A stretch of 64,000 nucleotides of DNA, from NCBI GenBank assembly GCA_009823505.1, contig VZQC01008895.1, forward strand, positions 588,833 to 652,832, given 5' to 3'. The position numbers were made by a program, and so were the translations under genes. This document shows positions 10,984-22,295 of the stretch, piece after piece (within the stretch, counting starts at the first letter, position 1; each line of letters begins with the position of its first letter). Below the pieces are notes generated by a model. That model had not been told where the DNA came from, did not search any database, and was given only the letters and a program-made list of their open reading frames with translations. Source of the DNA: Rhizomys pruinosus (lineage: Eukaryota; Chordata; Mammalia; Rodentia; Spalacidae).

Positions 10984-11337
10984 AAAAGAAGAAAAGTTTC
11001 AATGTTCCAATAGCTCCAAGCTGAGGACCAAGATTTTACATGCTGTGCCTTTGGGGACACTCTACATCCAAATGATAGTATTTTGTTGAAACACATTTCA
11101 TTGTATTTTAAATACTGAACATGTACACAGTGCCAGCTCTATTAGTACTGCTGTGTTTGGGGTAAACTAGCTGAATGATAAGCCAAGAGTTTGATTCTCT
11201 TCTTGTGTTGTGTATTCTTTATCTCTTCTTTTGATGAAGAAAAGTTTACCATGATGGAAGTAACATCAGGAAACAATTTTAGAACAAGCTGGACTCTGCA
11301 TTTGCACATGCAGAGTTTCAGACATCAAAAACCCTAC
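10984..11337. other. Unassigned DNA between two retroposons
   Basis: No repeat or gene is recognised. It ends at the target-site duplication of the next B1. Confidence 0.5.
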
Positions 11338-11466
11338 AGTTAAATCCCAGCACTTTGGAGGCAGAGGCAGGTGAATCTTTGTGAGTTCAAGGCCAGCCTG
11401 ATCTACAGAGTGAGTTCCAGGACAACTGGGGCTACAGGGAGACCCTGTCTCAAAAAAGACCAAAAA
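11338..11466 (+). mobile_element. 5'-truncated B1 SINE
   Basis: The sense B1 begins within the right part of the left box region (aatcccagcactttggagg) and runs through gttcaaggccagcctg and ggagaccctgtctc into an A-rich tail. The imperfect flanking repeats aaaaccctacagtt (about 11328-11341) and aacaacccttacaatt (about 11464-11480) look like a target-site duplication, so truncation happened at insertion. Confidence 0.9.
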
Positions 11467-11672
11467 CAACCCTTACAATTAGAGAAGCACAGAAAACTGC
11501 ACCCAGCACCAAGAACACAGGGAGACTCAAAACAGAAACAAGCTCACCTGTGTTCTATCCTACAGTGTAAAGTCTTGCTGTTCTATGATGCTTGTGAACT
11601 TGTCTACATGGAAAATAAATTGTTTCATTGTCACAGTTATAGCCAACCATGGTGACTCAAAAATGCCAGAAG

Positions 11673-12229
11673 GCAGTTTTACCTGTTTTATAAGAGATTA
11701 CCTCTATAGCAGTTGGCTCCAATTTACAGTTAGAGAACGACCTCATCATCATCATATTTCTCCTTGTGTCTATACCAAAGTAACCTACCATAACAATTAG
11801 TACTGTTTAAATACCTATATATCTAATTGCTTGTGCTTCATTAGTAGGACTGAAAGGTTATTCCTGGACAAACTGTCAGCCCATGAAAGGAAACAGCCAG
11901 AATTAACCAGAGTCTAAAATGACAGCTCCAGGGAAAGTAGACTGTTTTGGCTCTCGTCTACCTGTGTCCATTTTCTAAGCCTAGGGAACAATATGAGGAA
12001 GAGGGGGCATGGTAGAATGTAAGGGCTGCGATTGGGGTGAATGGTCAAACTACAGCAATATAGTCTGGACACTTATTTGATTGAACATGCAAGCCCCCCA
12101 GCTTAATGGTGGGACCCTTGGGCTGTGTGGGTTTGGGCATAACGGCTTGTAAATTGGTTTTACATGAAGGATGCTTGTACTCATAAATTATTACTTATTG
12201 CTAAAAAATGAAAAAAAAATAAAGAAGAA
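11673..12229 (+). mobile_element. Family A retroposon, copy 2, ending at an internal A-rich site
   Basis: A perfect 14-bp target-site duplication (aaaaatgccagaag) at 11659-11672 and 12230-12243 defines the whole insertion. It begins with the segment that is inverted in copy 1 and then jumps to gtgtctataccaaag, skipping about 0.9 kb or more that copy 1 retains. The body continues to gctaaaaaatgaaaaaaaaa and stops there, without the terminal 110-base L1-like tail of the other copies. Reverse transcription probably started at the internal A-rich stretch, or the transcript ended there. Confidence 0.75.
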
Positions 12230-12243
12230 AAAAATGCCAGAAG

Positions 12244-14355
12244 TGCAGAAAAAAAGAGAAAAGTTTAAGTCTTGAAAAGAAATTTTAAAGAAGTATCTTG
12301 AAAGAAATGAGAGAAGAAGTTGCCTTTCTGAGCATCAGGCATAAAGATATGCACACTGCTGACCATGAGACAGAATGTGAGAAAACAAATTTCCATTGCT
12401 AGAACAATGTCAAATGTCATGAGTTCATTAACAAGCAAGTCCCATGGAAATAGAAGAGGTACAGAGATATTATTCATGGAGTGAATATCAAAGGAAAAAA
12501 AAAACAACTCAAGAAGATATTAAGTTGATACTGGCAAGTCCCAGATCAGAATTTCTTTAAGTGTGAGTGATCTGGGATTTAGAAATATCAGCTTAAGATG
12601 TTCTTACATAAGTGGTGCTTGGGAATTTCAACATCTCTACAAATTTCCAAAAATCTTCAATTATTGGGTGGAACTACAAGGAAAGATGAGAAAATTATAA
12701 AAATAATTTCTACCAACAACACATAAATTAACTAAGGAGCTATATATCAGCTACAAGGGCCCTCAAAGTCAGAAAATAATGGTAAAATCCAAGTCTGGGA
12801 AGGGTAGTGAAGCGGGGTAATCCTCCTGATGGTCTTGCAAAGTGACTCCCAAGAATGACCTCTCTTGCCCATCTCCAAAAGCACTCACAGACCTTTTTCG
12901 AGTAAATTTCCATATTTACTGAAATATCAGTGGATAACAGTGTGATTCAGTTTTCTATTATGTTTCTATGTGCCAATGATGAAGTTTGACTATAGTACCC
13001 ACAATCTCATTTTCCTGATGGGCCCCGTGGTGTTTGTTGCATAGTGTGGTGATTTTAAACATTCAGCACATGCTACAGAATGAATGACTGTATAAATTAT
13101 GTGACTCTGTAGAGAATATCTGCTAATTTTGACTACTTTTGCCTTTCAAAGAATCTATCCTTCCATTATCAAACAGTAGACTTTGCTTTTAACCATGATG
13201 GAAACAGATAGGAAAGGGGGAGTCTCATCAACCAGGGCATCCTGAACCCCAGGGCAGTGATCTTTTGGCATACTGTTCAAACAGAGCTAAACCAAGAACT
13301 CCATTAAAACTATAATTTTGGACTGTCAGGATAGAACGATGTTCTATTTTCCTTGGTCAATAGTAAAAAATTACCATCTATAAGTCATTTCAGTAATTAA
13401 GAGGACCAACTGATAGAAAGCATATCAAATACCACTTTCTAATAACACTACATACATTCTTTGTTCAGTTGGAAACATAGACTAATGTTTGTTTCAGAAA
13501 TGTGAGCCAATAGATAAATGAGTGATTTTCAATGTTTTGAATAGAACTTTTCTTACTAGCAATCAGATGCATGTTGATTACTGTATATTGTTCAGATAAT
13601 CCTTTTGTGCCTAATTTTCTCATAGTTCCTTATTATCTCATTCTATAAAACATTCTGCTGCTTTGAAGCAGATACAGCATGTTGAACCCTGTGGTGTAGG
13701 TATTATAAGAGAACAGACCATGATGTTGACTTACCACTGTTTGCTAGGGCATACCCAAGCTTGGCACCTCATGGAGTCTCTGCGAATGTCTGCATAATGA
13801 AGACTGAATGGGTAAATTAATGAATATACTTGGCATTCTGAGCCTGTTTGCTCATCGCTAAAGTGGAGAAGCAGGTGATGGTTGTCTGCCTTTTCTTAAA
13901 TGGGAATCTAATGAGATAATGTATGTAAAAGTGCTGTGCTAGCTATAAAGCAATAATTATTATTCATTCAGCACATACTGTAGTAGTGAAAACGACCATA
14001 ATGGAGTTGATAAAAGCATGGGCGCAGAAGTCAGAGTGTCCAAGCATCAGCACTGCATCTTATTAGCTGTCTAATTTTGGCCAAGATTTCTATCTTCTCT
14101 GAAGCTGTCTCTTAGGCTTTTGAAAACATCCTGAAAAGTTAATGCATGCAGTATGCACAAAATTACATTTCAGGTGTCTTAAGTGCTCTACCAGATAGGC
14201 TAATCAATCAGAAAAGTGCTCTGTCCACAAGAAGCTTACAGTCTAGCAAGAACATATCAGTTATACGAATAATCTGAATATACAACAGATAATGTGTCCT
14301 TAGAGAACAGTAAAGTGGGTAAACATCATGAGAAATGAATCATGACAAGGTTGGG
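12244..14355. other. Unique DNA, 2.1 kb
   Basis: No mobile element, exon or RNA gene is recognised. The longest frame is 80 codons (12265-12507, minus) and lacks any motif. A-runs occur near 12220-12240 and 12497-12505. Confidence 0.5.
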
Positions 14356-15674
14356 TTTTTTTTTTTTTTTACTTTGTAATACTGTTTTATTGAATTTTGT
14401 GTTATTTCATATGGAGAATCTCAATCAACCTTAATCACCTTTCTATCACCTTCCCCACTGGGACCCCCAGTGGATTAATACACTCTGTCCTTTGTGCCAA
14501 GGCCCACCGTGCCAAGTTAGCATCCCGAGATGTTCCTCAGTGCAGATTCATCCACTGAGGTCTAGTCAGGGTATCCAGAGTCTCTCACTTTAAGATCAGT
14601 TCCTCCTCACCTAACAGTGATCAGCTGACAATATTTCTTTAGCTAAGATTGGGTTCTGCTGCCCATTTCCCGAGTTTCATGTTAGGTTTCTGACTACATG
14701 AGTTTGCATGGGTCATCTGCACGTTGACAACATTGTGTAGATTCATATGAGCAAGGTCCCGGCAGCTTTTAGGATTCTATTTCTCTATGGTCCTGCATCA
14801 CCTCCTTTGCTCCTACAGTCTTTCTGCCCCTTCTTCCTCAATGCTCCCTGAGCCCTGGGGGGAGGGAAGCTTAAATAGGAGTCTTGTCCGAGGACCCATA
14901 TTTTGCAGCCTCCTAATCTTCACTCTTTGGTCATTTGTGACCATGTGTGTTCCTGGCTCTCTGTTGCATGAGGAAGCTTCATTCATGAGAGTTGAGAAAT
15001 TCATTATCTTCTTATCCCTTGTTCTATGCTGTGTGGGCCTTAGGTGTAGAGGCTGCATTGTAGATGTGCTGCTTAAGCTTGGACAATTCACAGACAATGT
15101 CTGTGTATGACCAGTTGTGGTACTCTGTAATCATCTCCATCTGGTGCAAAAGAAGTTTCTTTGATGGGTGGTGACTGGGATACTTGAATATAATGATTTA
15201 GTGCTAGGATCTACAAATGAGGGAGAACATACACTGTTTTTTCTGAGTGTGCATTACTTCACTTAGCTTAACAGTTTCTAGTTCTATCCATTTGCCCACG
15301 AATTTCATTTTTGTCTTTCTTTACCGCTGAGTAGAACTCCACTGTGCAAATGCCCCACATTTTCATTATCCACTCATCAGGTGAAGGACACTTAGGTTGC
15401 TTCCATCTCTTAGCTATTGTGAAAAGGACAGCAACAAACATGGATGTACAAGTGTCTCTGCAATAGGATGAGTCCTTTGGGTATATGCCAAAGAGTGGTA
15501 TAATCAGGTCAAATGATAGGTTCATTTTTAATTTTTAAGAGTTCTCTACACTGCTTTCCACAGGGGTTATATGAGCTTGCAATCCTACCATCAGTTAATG
15601 AGCATTCCCCTTCCCCTACATCCTCTCCAGCCTTTGGTATTGTTCTCTCTTGTGATGTTAGCCAATCTGACTCT
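14356..15674 (-). mobile_element. 5'-truncated L1: ORF2 end plus 3' UTR
   Basis: On the minus strand the piece from 15674 to about 15250 encodes degraded C-terminal ORF2 sequence (complements of gtgcattacttcacttagc, gtagaactccactgtgcaaa, cattatccactcatc and gttgcttccatctcttag). The rest, down to the T-run at 14356-14370, is a roughly 0.85 kb 3' UTR. The 107-codon plus-strand frame inside it is meaningless. A younger L1 3' end interrupts it at 15688. Confidence 0.9.
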
Positions 15675-15687
15675 CACCCCAGGGTTT

Positions 15688-15970
15688 TTTTTTTTTAAAG
15701 AAAAATGTTATTGATTTTATTAATTTCATGTAATAGTTCTTAATCAAACTTAGACCCCCCCCATCTCCCATCCAAACCCCTTTAACCCCCAACCAGACCA
15801 CGTGTATTCTACCATATGCGTAATTAAGTCCTGCTCAGTCAAACATTTCCACCCAGATGTCCTTTAGTGCAAATTCATCCACTGGGGTCTAGTCAGTCCA
15901 TCTAGAGATCGTAAGTAAGTCCTGCTCTCCCTTACCCAGTGGCAATCAGTCTCTAACTGTTGCTCTCCAT
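15688..15970 (-). mobile_element. L1 3' end nested in an older L1
   Basis: A 283-bp antisense L1 3' terminus: T-rich start, C-rich block near 15752-15800, then cattcatccactgggg-type sequence shared with the outer element. A target-site duplication flanks it: caccccagggttt at 15675-15687 and cacccccagggttt at 15971-15984, differing by one C. The duplicated bases are ORF2 sequence of the outer L1. Confidence 0.88.
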
Positions 15971-15984
15971 CACCCCCAGGGTTT

Positions 15985-17643
15985 TAAAAATAAATATTTT
16001 ATTTTACTAAAGTTATTAAGTATGCTCATGCTAAGCCTTCTTTTCATTACCAAGCATGTCCTAAGGAATTCGTGCAAACATTATTAAGCTTACATCATGG
16101 TATGCTTTGTTGGCATGGTCTTCATGGTAAATTCGGAATGCTTTTGGTGCACAATGGAAACTGATATACACAATCCATCACCACAGGCACACATGGGACA
16201 TGAACGTGGTCAGGAAGGCACAGAACTTCTGCTGTGAAAGCTCATGATTCAAAAGCTGAAGGAGATTATGGTAGGCTGAAGGGAGACTTCCAGAAACACC
16301 CCTGGACCTCACCCCTGGAAGTTATCCACACTGACTACTCACACAGAAAAGGGAGATTTTCACATGAGACTGAAGAGGAGCGGTGAGAGTGGATTGTTCT
16401 GGGCTGTCTGGTGACCCTGTCAGGTAACTCCACGTGAGAGACATAAGCAGAAGACACAGCAGTAACACCAGAGGTTAGAGTGTCTTAGAGGCAAGGAATG
16501 GTCTGTGAGACATGGGATAGAAGAAACCACTAGAGGCTGGAAGGAGCAAAGAAAATGAGTTATCCTCAGAGTCCAGAAAGAACCACTTCCTGACCTCCAC
16601 TAAGATATTAAATATGTGTTGCCGAAAGCAGCTAAGTTTGGGGAATTTGTGTACAGCAAACATAAAGGGAAAATGCCCTACATTCCTCTTTTTATGTTCT
16701 TATTCCGAACAGGCACCACAGCTAACCTTAGTTTACTTACAGTCAGGCTGAAATGGCCAGAAAATTGTGAGAAAAACATCACCACAGCAATCCTAAAGGA
16801 CAGCTGTCAGGCTATCCTTCGAAAGCAAATGCAGGAAGTGGCTAAAACGGGCCCATGAGTGTTAAGCAAATTAAACCCTAGCAGCCAAGGGTATGAAGGG
16901 AGGTTCTCCACTGTCTTCATTCTTACATGGTAATTTTATGAGAAAAAAAAAAAGGAATTCTAAGTTGATGATGGAAATTTGAGAAGGGTGGCATAGTTAG
17001 GAAGATCTATGTCCATATTTCATCTAGCATTCCAGCACTCAAATGTCCATAGGCATGTTGGAGTTTTTAATTGCAGCTGGGGTGAAGAGACAGCTAGTGC
17101 ACTCACCTCCTGACATTTTACAGGACCATCACCTCCTCTCCACTTGCCTCCTCGGCTCATGTCATGTGATCGCCTCTCCTCTCTCTACCTCTGCACAGGC
17201 CACTTCTTGATTGCTGAATCCTTATATTTATTGGTTCATTCCACCCACCCAAAGCTAAGCAAAAGCAATAAATCATAAGTATTTTTCAAGACAGCAGGCG
17301 CATGTCTCCTTTAGTGGGTAGACTCTGAGTCACCTCAGGACAAGCTCTCCAGTTTTTGGTCCCTATCCCATTTTGTAATAGTTTCCTTAGCAGGTCTTAT
17401 CTTTGTAATTACTCCATTGCAAATCTGATATCCCAAGTACTGGAAGTTTCTCCTTTGCAATGATATACCCTATTCTTCTTTGAATCCTGCACCTAGGTAC
17501 TGTGCTTGAAAGATCGCAGAGACTTAATTTATTAGTGTTTGTGTGTCTGGTGTGAAGGGAACTTGTACCACAACGCACATACAGAGGTCACAGAACATCT
17601 TTGTGCACTAAGCTCTCTCCGTGCTCCTTTTTAAATTTTTTTA
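15985..17643. other. Unique DNA, 1.7 kb
   Basis: Apart from the first few bases I recognise no repeat. Small frames at 16475-16663 (minus) and 16616-16858 (plus) show no domain, and no splice-site-bounded exon is convincing. Confidence 0.5.
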
Positions 17644-17654
17644 AAACCTTTTTT

Positions 17655-17889
17655 AAATTTTATTTATTTTTGTATGTGTATGAATGTACTGTCTGCATGT
17701 AGGTTTGTGCACCTGTGTCGTGCAATGCCGCAGAGATCAGAAGAGGGTCTCGGATTCCCCTGGAACTGGAGTTCTCCTGGAATTGGAGTTACAGACGGTT
17801 CTTAGCTGCCATGTGGGTGCTGGGGATCGAACCCAGGTCCTCTGCAAAAGCAGTCGGTGCTCTTAACTGCTAGGCTACCACTCCAGCCC
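17655..17889 (-). mobile_element. B2 SINE, young subfamily
   Basis: Antisense copy with the 17-bp duplication, complete body and head (cttaactgctaggc, actccagcccc). It sits in an A/T-rich L1 end. The flanking aaaacctttttt and aaacccttttttt probably form the target-site duplication. Confidence 0.94.
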
Positions 17890-18300
17890 CAAACCCTTTT
17901 TTATTGAGCAAATTTCCTACAACATTTCTTAATCAAATTTAGACTCATTCCCCATCCATGCCCACCCCTCATGTCCCCCTGCCCCCCGTCAGAGCTCATG
18001 GATTCTGTCATACACAAGTCCTATCTTGCATCCTTTTCTCAGTCTTTTATAACCTTTTTTGTACACAGGTTTACTGTTTTGGTCAGTTCTTTGAATAGGT
18101 TTTCTCTCTTTTTTTGTTCCCATTTGATTTTATTTTATTCCAAAATATGCATACATACACTCCACACATAAATCAAAATTACAAAATCTGGAAATAAACT
18201 ATAGGTTAATTCCAAAGCACATTTAGAGATTTACATTTTAACGGTAGAGTTGCATGCATGTAAAAGAAGTATAACTTTACATTCTCTCTTTTTTTCTAGA
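17890..18300 (-). mobile_element. L1 3' UTR
   Basis: Read on the minus strand it contains the segments seen after ORF2 of the main L1 in this window: ttggaattaacctatagttt, tttccagattttgtaatttt, gactgagaaaaggatgcaag, tatgacagaatccatgag and a G-rich tail ending in caataaaaaagggttt. Its 3' end lies at about 17890, next to the inserted B2. Confidence 0.85.
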
Positions 18301-18436
18301 ATATGAATATTAATATTCCTATATGATAGAACATTCTATAAGATTACATAAGGATAAATTATGAATGGTTGTAACATGTATCAATAAAAAGAGAAAATAT
18401 TATTTTACAAAATATTTTTAACTGTTAAATGTAATC

Positions 18437-19510
18437 TTTTTTTTTTTTTTTTTTTACCAAAAGATGTCATGTTTTCCCCAAGGAAGTGGTTGAAGGGTCC
18501 TCCTTGGCAAACCCAAACAACCATCAATCCTGCCCCCATGCTCCACACTGGGGTCCCTCCCCCCCAACATGGTCACCCAAATGAGGTCCAGCAAGCGTGT
18601 GTCCTGTCTTGATCTTCCTGCACTGGCCTCCATGACACAGCCTGGGTAGTCCAACAATGGCAGTGTACACTCTGAAGAGGCTGAAATCCCAGTAGCCACT
18701 CAGTCCACACACTGGGCATCTCCGTAGTCCCCATCTGGCATTGAAGGTTTGAAGGATTCTCAAGTTTTATATCTGAAATACAATTTCTCAGACCTTATTG
18801 GTTATTTATTTCTGGTTATACTTTCCTTTTTGGATGCTTAAGGTCACACAGTCATCCCAGATTAACCAAGGTTTCAGTTTTCTCAAGGTCAGTTGAGGAT
18901 CTGGTCCTCAAGGGTCACTAGGGTTTTTTTTGGGGGGGGGGAGGGGTAGCCCCTGACTCCTTTTGGTTTTTCAACCACCAGTTCCATCCACTCAAGGACA
19001 CAGTGAGGTCTTGCTAGACCAGGCTTCTCTTTTTGAAGCACGAGCAGACTTTCCTCTTTATAGACTGGACACTGGCTGAAGTCCCATCAGTGGATCTCCA
19101 AGACCTCCCCGCACAGGGAAGACTGGTGATTCACATTTGCAGGACATTTCAGGAGATGCCCCCATGCATGTTCCCCTGAGACTTAGTTGACCTCTGAGGG
19201 CAAGGAACAAAGTTATCCTTTAGGTCCCTCGGCCAAAATGGTATGGGCATTAAGTATGGTCATTAAGCACCGAGAAAGGCTAAGTTACACCAGCCTGATA
19301 CGTCACACCTATACTAAAACTGTATCCTCTGGAATACAAACGGTTATTTCCATATCATATTTCTTGATTCACCTTTATCCATTTTAACTTCATGTTACAC
19401 TGTAATATGTGTACATGTCCACCATCATATACCAAAAATCCAGTCTGAAAATAAGTGGTAGGTTAGTTTTAGGACCTGTCTAGGGATTCATAATATAAGA
19501 GCACGGTTGT
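18437..19510 (-). mobile_element. Family B long-bodied L1-related element, copy 1
   Basis: A T-run at 18437-18456 marks the antisense tail. The body is collinear with 37.85-38.92 kb: gctccacactggggtc, catgacacagcctgggtagt, ctgaaatcccagtagc, tctggcattgaaggttt, ttttatatctgaaatacaat, cagattaaccaaggtt and gaggatctggtcctc. The 5' side at about 19385-19500 resembles the L1 3' UTR core (complement of ctaccacttattttcagact). This copy stops at the internal A-rich site and lacks the roughly 250-base L1-like terminal part of copy 2. Confidence 0.6.
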
Positions 19511-19579
19511 GTTCAGATCATGGGGAATATAGCATTAATGTTGCTCAATTTGCCTTAGAACTAGGTGCTTGGTGCTAGC

Positions 19580-20609
19580 ATTGTACAAAAATTAACTCCA
19601 AATGGATCGAAGACCTCAATGTGGAATCCAAAACTCTGAAGAAATAGAAGAAAAAGTTGGCAGCAAGCTACAAGACATAGGCATAGGAAAAGACTTTCTA
19701 AATCAGACAGCAGCTGCACTGGAAACAAGGTCAACAATTGACAAGTGGGACCTTATAATACTCAAAAGCTTCTGTACAGCAAAATAAATAATCAGGGAAA
19801 TAAAGAGAAAACCCACAGAGTGGGAGCAAACCTTCACTGCTGATACATCTGACAGAGCACTAGCTTCCAGAATATATAAATTACTCAAAAAAAAAGAAGA
19901 AAAGAAATGATGCACTCAAAAGATGGAGTAAAGAGTTGAGCAGAGAATTCACAAGTGAGGAAATAGAGATGGCAGAGAAACATCTTTAAAAAATGTTCAA
20001 CATCGCTAATAATTAAGGAAATGCAGATCAAAATCCCTTTAAGATATCATCTCACTCTGATAAGGCTGGCTAGGATCAGATAAACAAATGATACCAAATG
20101 CTGGAGAGGTTGTGGGGAAAGGGGAACACTCATCCACTGCTGGTGGGAATGCAAACTCATACAACCATTATGGAAGGCAGTGTGGAGAACCTTTAAAAGA
20201 CTCAGAATGTACAGGGAGACCCTGTCTCAAAAAAGAGCAAAAAGCAAAACAAAACAAAATGAACAACAAAAAAACCCAAAAACAACAACAACAACAAAAA
20301 AGACTCAGAATGAGCCTACCACCTGACCCAGCCATACCACTTCTGAGTATATACCCACAAGACACATCCTACCACAAATATACATGTACAGCCATGTTTA
20401 TAGCAGCTCTCTTCACAATAGCGAAGAGCTGTAACCAACCCAAGTGCCTCTCAACCGACGAGTGGATAGAGAAAATGTGGTACATCTACACAATGGAATT
20501 CTGTGCAGCAGTAAAGAAAGATGATATCATGAAATTTGCAAGTAAATGGATGGAACTAGAAGACATTATGTTAAGTGAAGTAACACAGTCCCAGAAAAAC
20601 AAAAGATGA
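19580..20609 (+). mobile_element. 5'-truncated L1: ORF2 C-terminal region
   Basis: Conceptual translation gives the C-terminal part of L1 ORF2 with frameshifts: segments such as [14 protein letters not shown] and [15 protein letters not shown], then [30 protein letters not shown] and [18 protein letters not shown] before a stop at 20609. It has almost no 3' UTR afterwards. A truncated B1 interrupts it at 20210-20297. Non-functional. Confidence 0.92.
20210..20297 (+). mobile_element. Severely 5'-truncated B1 inside L1
   Basis: Only the last 25 or so bases of B1 (acagggagaccctgtctc) and a long A-rich tail with CAAAA/CAA units are present. A perfect 15-bp target-site duplication (aaaagactcagaatg) at 20195-20209 and 20298-20312 proves that this is a separate retrotransposition event. 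Confidence 0.95.
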
Positions 20610-20745
20610 ATGGTGTCTCTCTGTGTACCTTTATGTCAGTTTGGGGAATTGAACTTAAGTAACTAAGAATGAATGACAATCACCATCATATTATTTTCTT
20701 TCCCCCAAATCATCTATTTGATTTTCTTTTAGACTTGATTTATAA

Positions 20746-20885
20746 ATTTTTTTTGGTCTTTTTGAGACAGGATCTCCCTTTAGTCCCAGCTGGCCTGGAT
20801 GATTTTAAATTTTATGTGCATGAGTGCTTTGCCTGCATGTATGTAAGTGTGTCTTATGGCCATGGAGGACAACATGTCCTCTGAA
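20746..20885 (-). mobile_element. B1 fragment joined to B2 fragment
   Basis: Antisense B1 start (tttttggtctttttgagacagg, ctccctttagtcccagctgg) runs to about 20802. An antisense B2 tail region (ttttatgtgcatgagtgct, gcctgcatgtatgtaag) follows directly to about 20885. Both are partial, so a rearrangement or nested insertion followed by deletion is likely. Confidence 0.75.
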
Positions 20886-21958
20886 TATGGCCTTAGATGA
20901 TATTATGATATTCTGTTTATAATATTATTGCTCTGCACACTCCATGACTCTCTCCTTTGAGTCTCTGAGATTCAACTTAGGTTGCATCTCCTTAGCCTCA
21001 TTTTTCCGACTGTAGCACCTCCCCCGTCCCTACATCAACCACCATGGTTACCATTCCCTTTCTTGATGCCAAGTGTGGTCTCTGGCCAGGATTCTTCACA
21101 AATTCTAAACTGATCTTTTCTTGCCTCCTTAGGGTTTGCCAAGGTCTGCAGAGGGGCTGGACCTGTGATCTGTATTGCTCACTCCCTATCCTGTCATCAC
21201 ACCCAGCACTGTACCTGGTATGTGGAAGTCACACTAAGGCTCAAAACACAGGGGGAATCAATGCATCTATCAAGTACAACATAAAGCAGAGGACCTTAGT
21301 CCTTATAAGGTACAAAAATGAGAAAAAGCAAGTGTTAGAAAGGATAAAAATGAAAGAAAAAAGTATAACTCAAGGAGCAAAGGAAATATGTGTAGATTGT
21401 TGCTAAACACAATCCATGAGCTACATGTTACAGGGTCCTGAGGACCAGAAAACAGCAACACACACTGTACTCACTCCAGGAGTAACAAAGATTCATTTAA
21501 AATTTCTACTCAGGACAGCAAAATGATTGTTTCTGTGCTTTAGAAGGCTGGCTCTGTTGCCAGTACAAATCCATAATGGATGGAGACTGAGAAGAAGGCC
21601 ACGCCCACAGGCCAGACAACATGTTACAAAACAGCAAAAACGAGAAAGAATGACAGCCCATGAAAGGCATTTGGGCTCACTGGATATGGAAGGTGAGCAG
21701 ATAGGGGGGAGACTGTTCTAATGCCAGAGTGAGGCCGGCAACGAGAAGACACAGACAGAGTTTGGGACCGGGACCGAGAGGAGCAGGTCAGGTCCTGCCC
21801 ATGACCCAGCACTTAGTAGTGGCATGCAAAAACCCTGGTGGTGAGTTAATACAGCCACAGTCAGCATCTTCAGTCAATCTCCCTTCCTCTGTGGGAGCCT
21901 CTTTTCCATTTTCCTATTTCCTTCTCTATAATTATAAATTCCTTTATGGTGGCTGGGA
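20886..21958. other. Unique DNA with a CpG-bearing stretch
   Basis: No repeat is recognised. Between about 21580 and 21790 several CpGs survive (cacgccc, aacgag, gccggcaacgag, gggaccgggaccgag), which is unusual in this CpG-poor window. Frames at 21044-21406 (120 codons, plus) and 21729-22037 (102 codons, plus, running into the T tract) have no recognisable domain. It could be an unrecognised LTR, a first-exon remnant or a regulatory element. Confidence 0.35.
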
Positions 21959-21982
21959 TTTTTTTTTTTTTTTTTTTTTTTT
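21959..21982. repeat. Poly(T) tract, 24 bp
   Basis: Uninterrupted T24. It could be the antisense tail of a retrocopy, but no matching body is recognised on the right side. Confidence 0.95.
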
Positions 21983-22039
21983 GCTATTTGTAAGTTATGA
22001 AAAAAATGCCCCAAATATATATGTGCTTAAGAGATAAAA

Positions 22040-22190
22040 TGACTGCCAAGCATGGTGGCACATGCCTTCAATCCCAGCACTTGGGAGGCAGAGACAGGTA
22101 AGTTCAAGGCCAACCTGGTCTACAAAGTGAGTTCTAGGCCAGCTGAGGCAACAGAGAGACCCTGTCATAAGACCAAAAAAAAAAAGATAA
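22040..22190 (+). mobile_element. B1 SINE
   Basis: Sense B1 from ccaagcatggtggcacatgcc through cttgggaggcagagacagg and gttcaaggccaacctggtct to gagagaccctgtc and an A-rich tail. A 9-10 base deletion removes part of the usual cggatctctgtg block. Moderately diverged. Confidence 0.93.
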
Positions 22191-22295
22191 AAACAATAAA
22201 ATGAAATTACCTTTCAGGCACCTGACATTCCACTCCCTCCATGGAGGCCTCTGAAACTACTTCCCAGCAAACTTCATATACATCTAACTCACTTT

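Noticed and set aside
11740..11765. Possible spliced junction in family A copy 2
   Set aside because: The bases bordering the missing segment in copy 1 are not GT...AG. A short shared tctat word fits a reverse transcriptase jump or deletion better.
14787..15110. 107-codon open frame
   Set aside because: Lies antisense within the 3' UTR of an L1 fragment.
20088..20609. 173-codon open frame
   Set aside because: L1 ORF2 C-terminus that reads through a truncated B1 insertion by chance.
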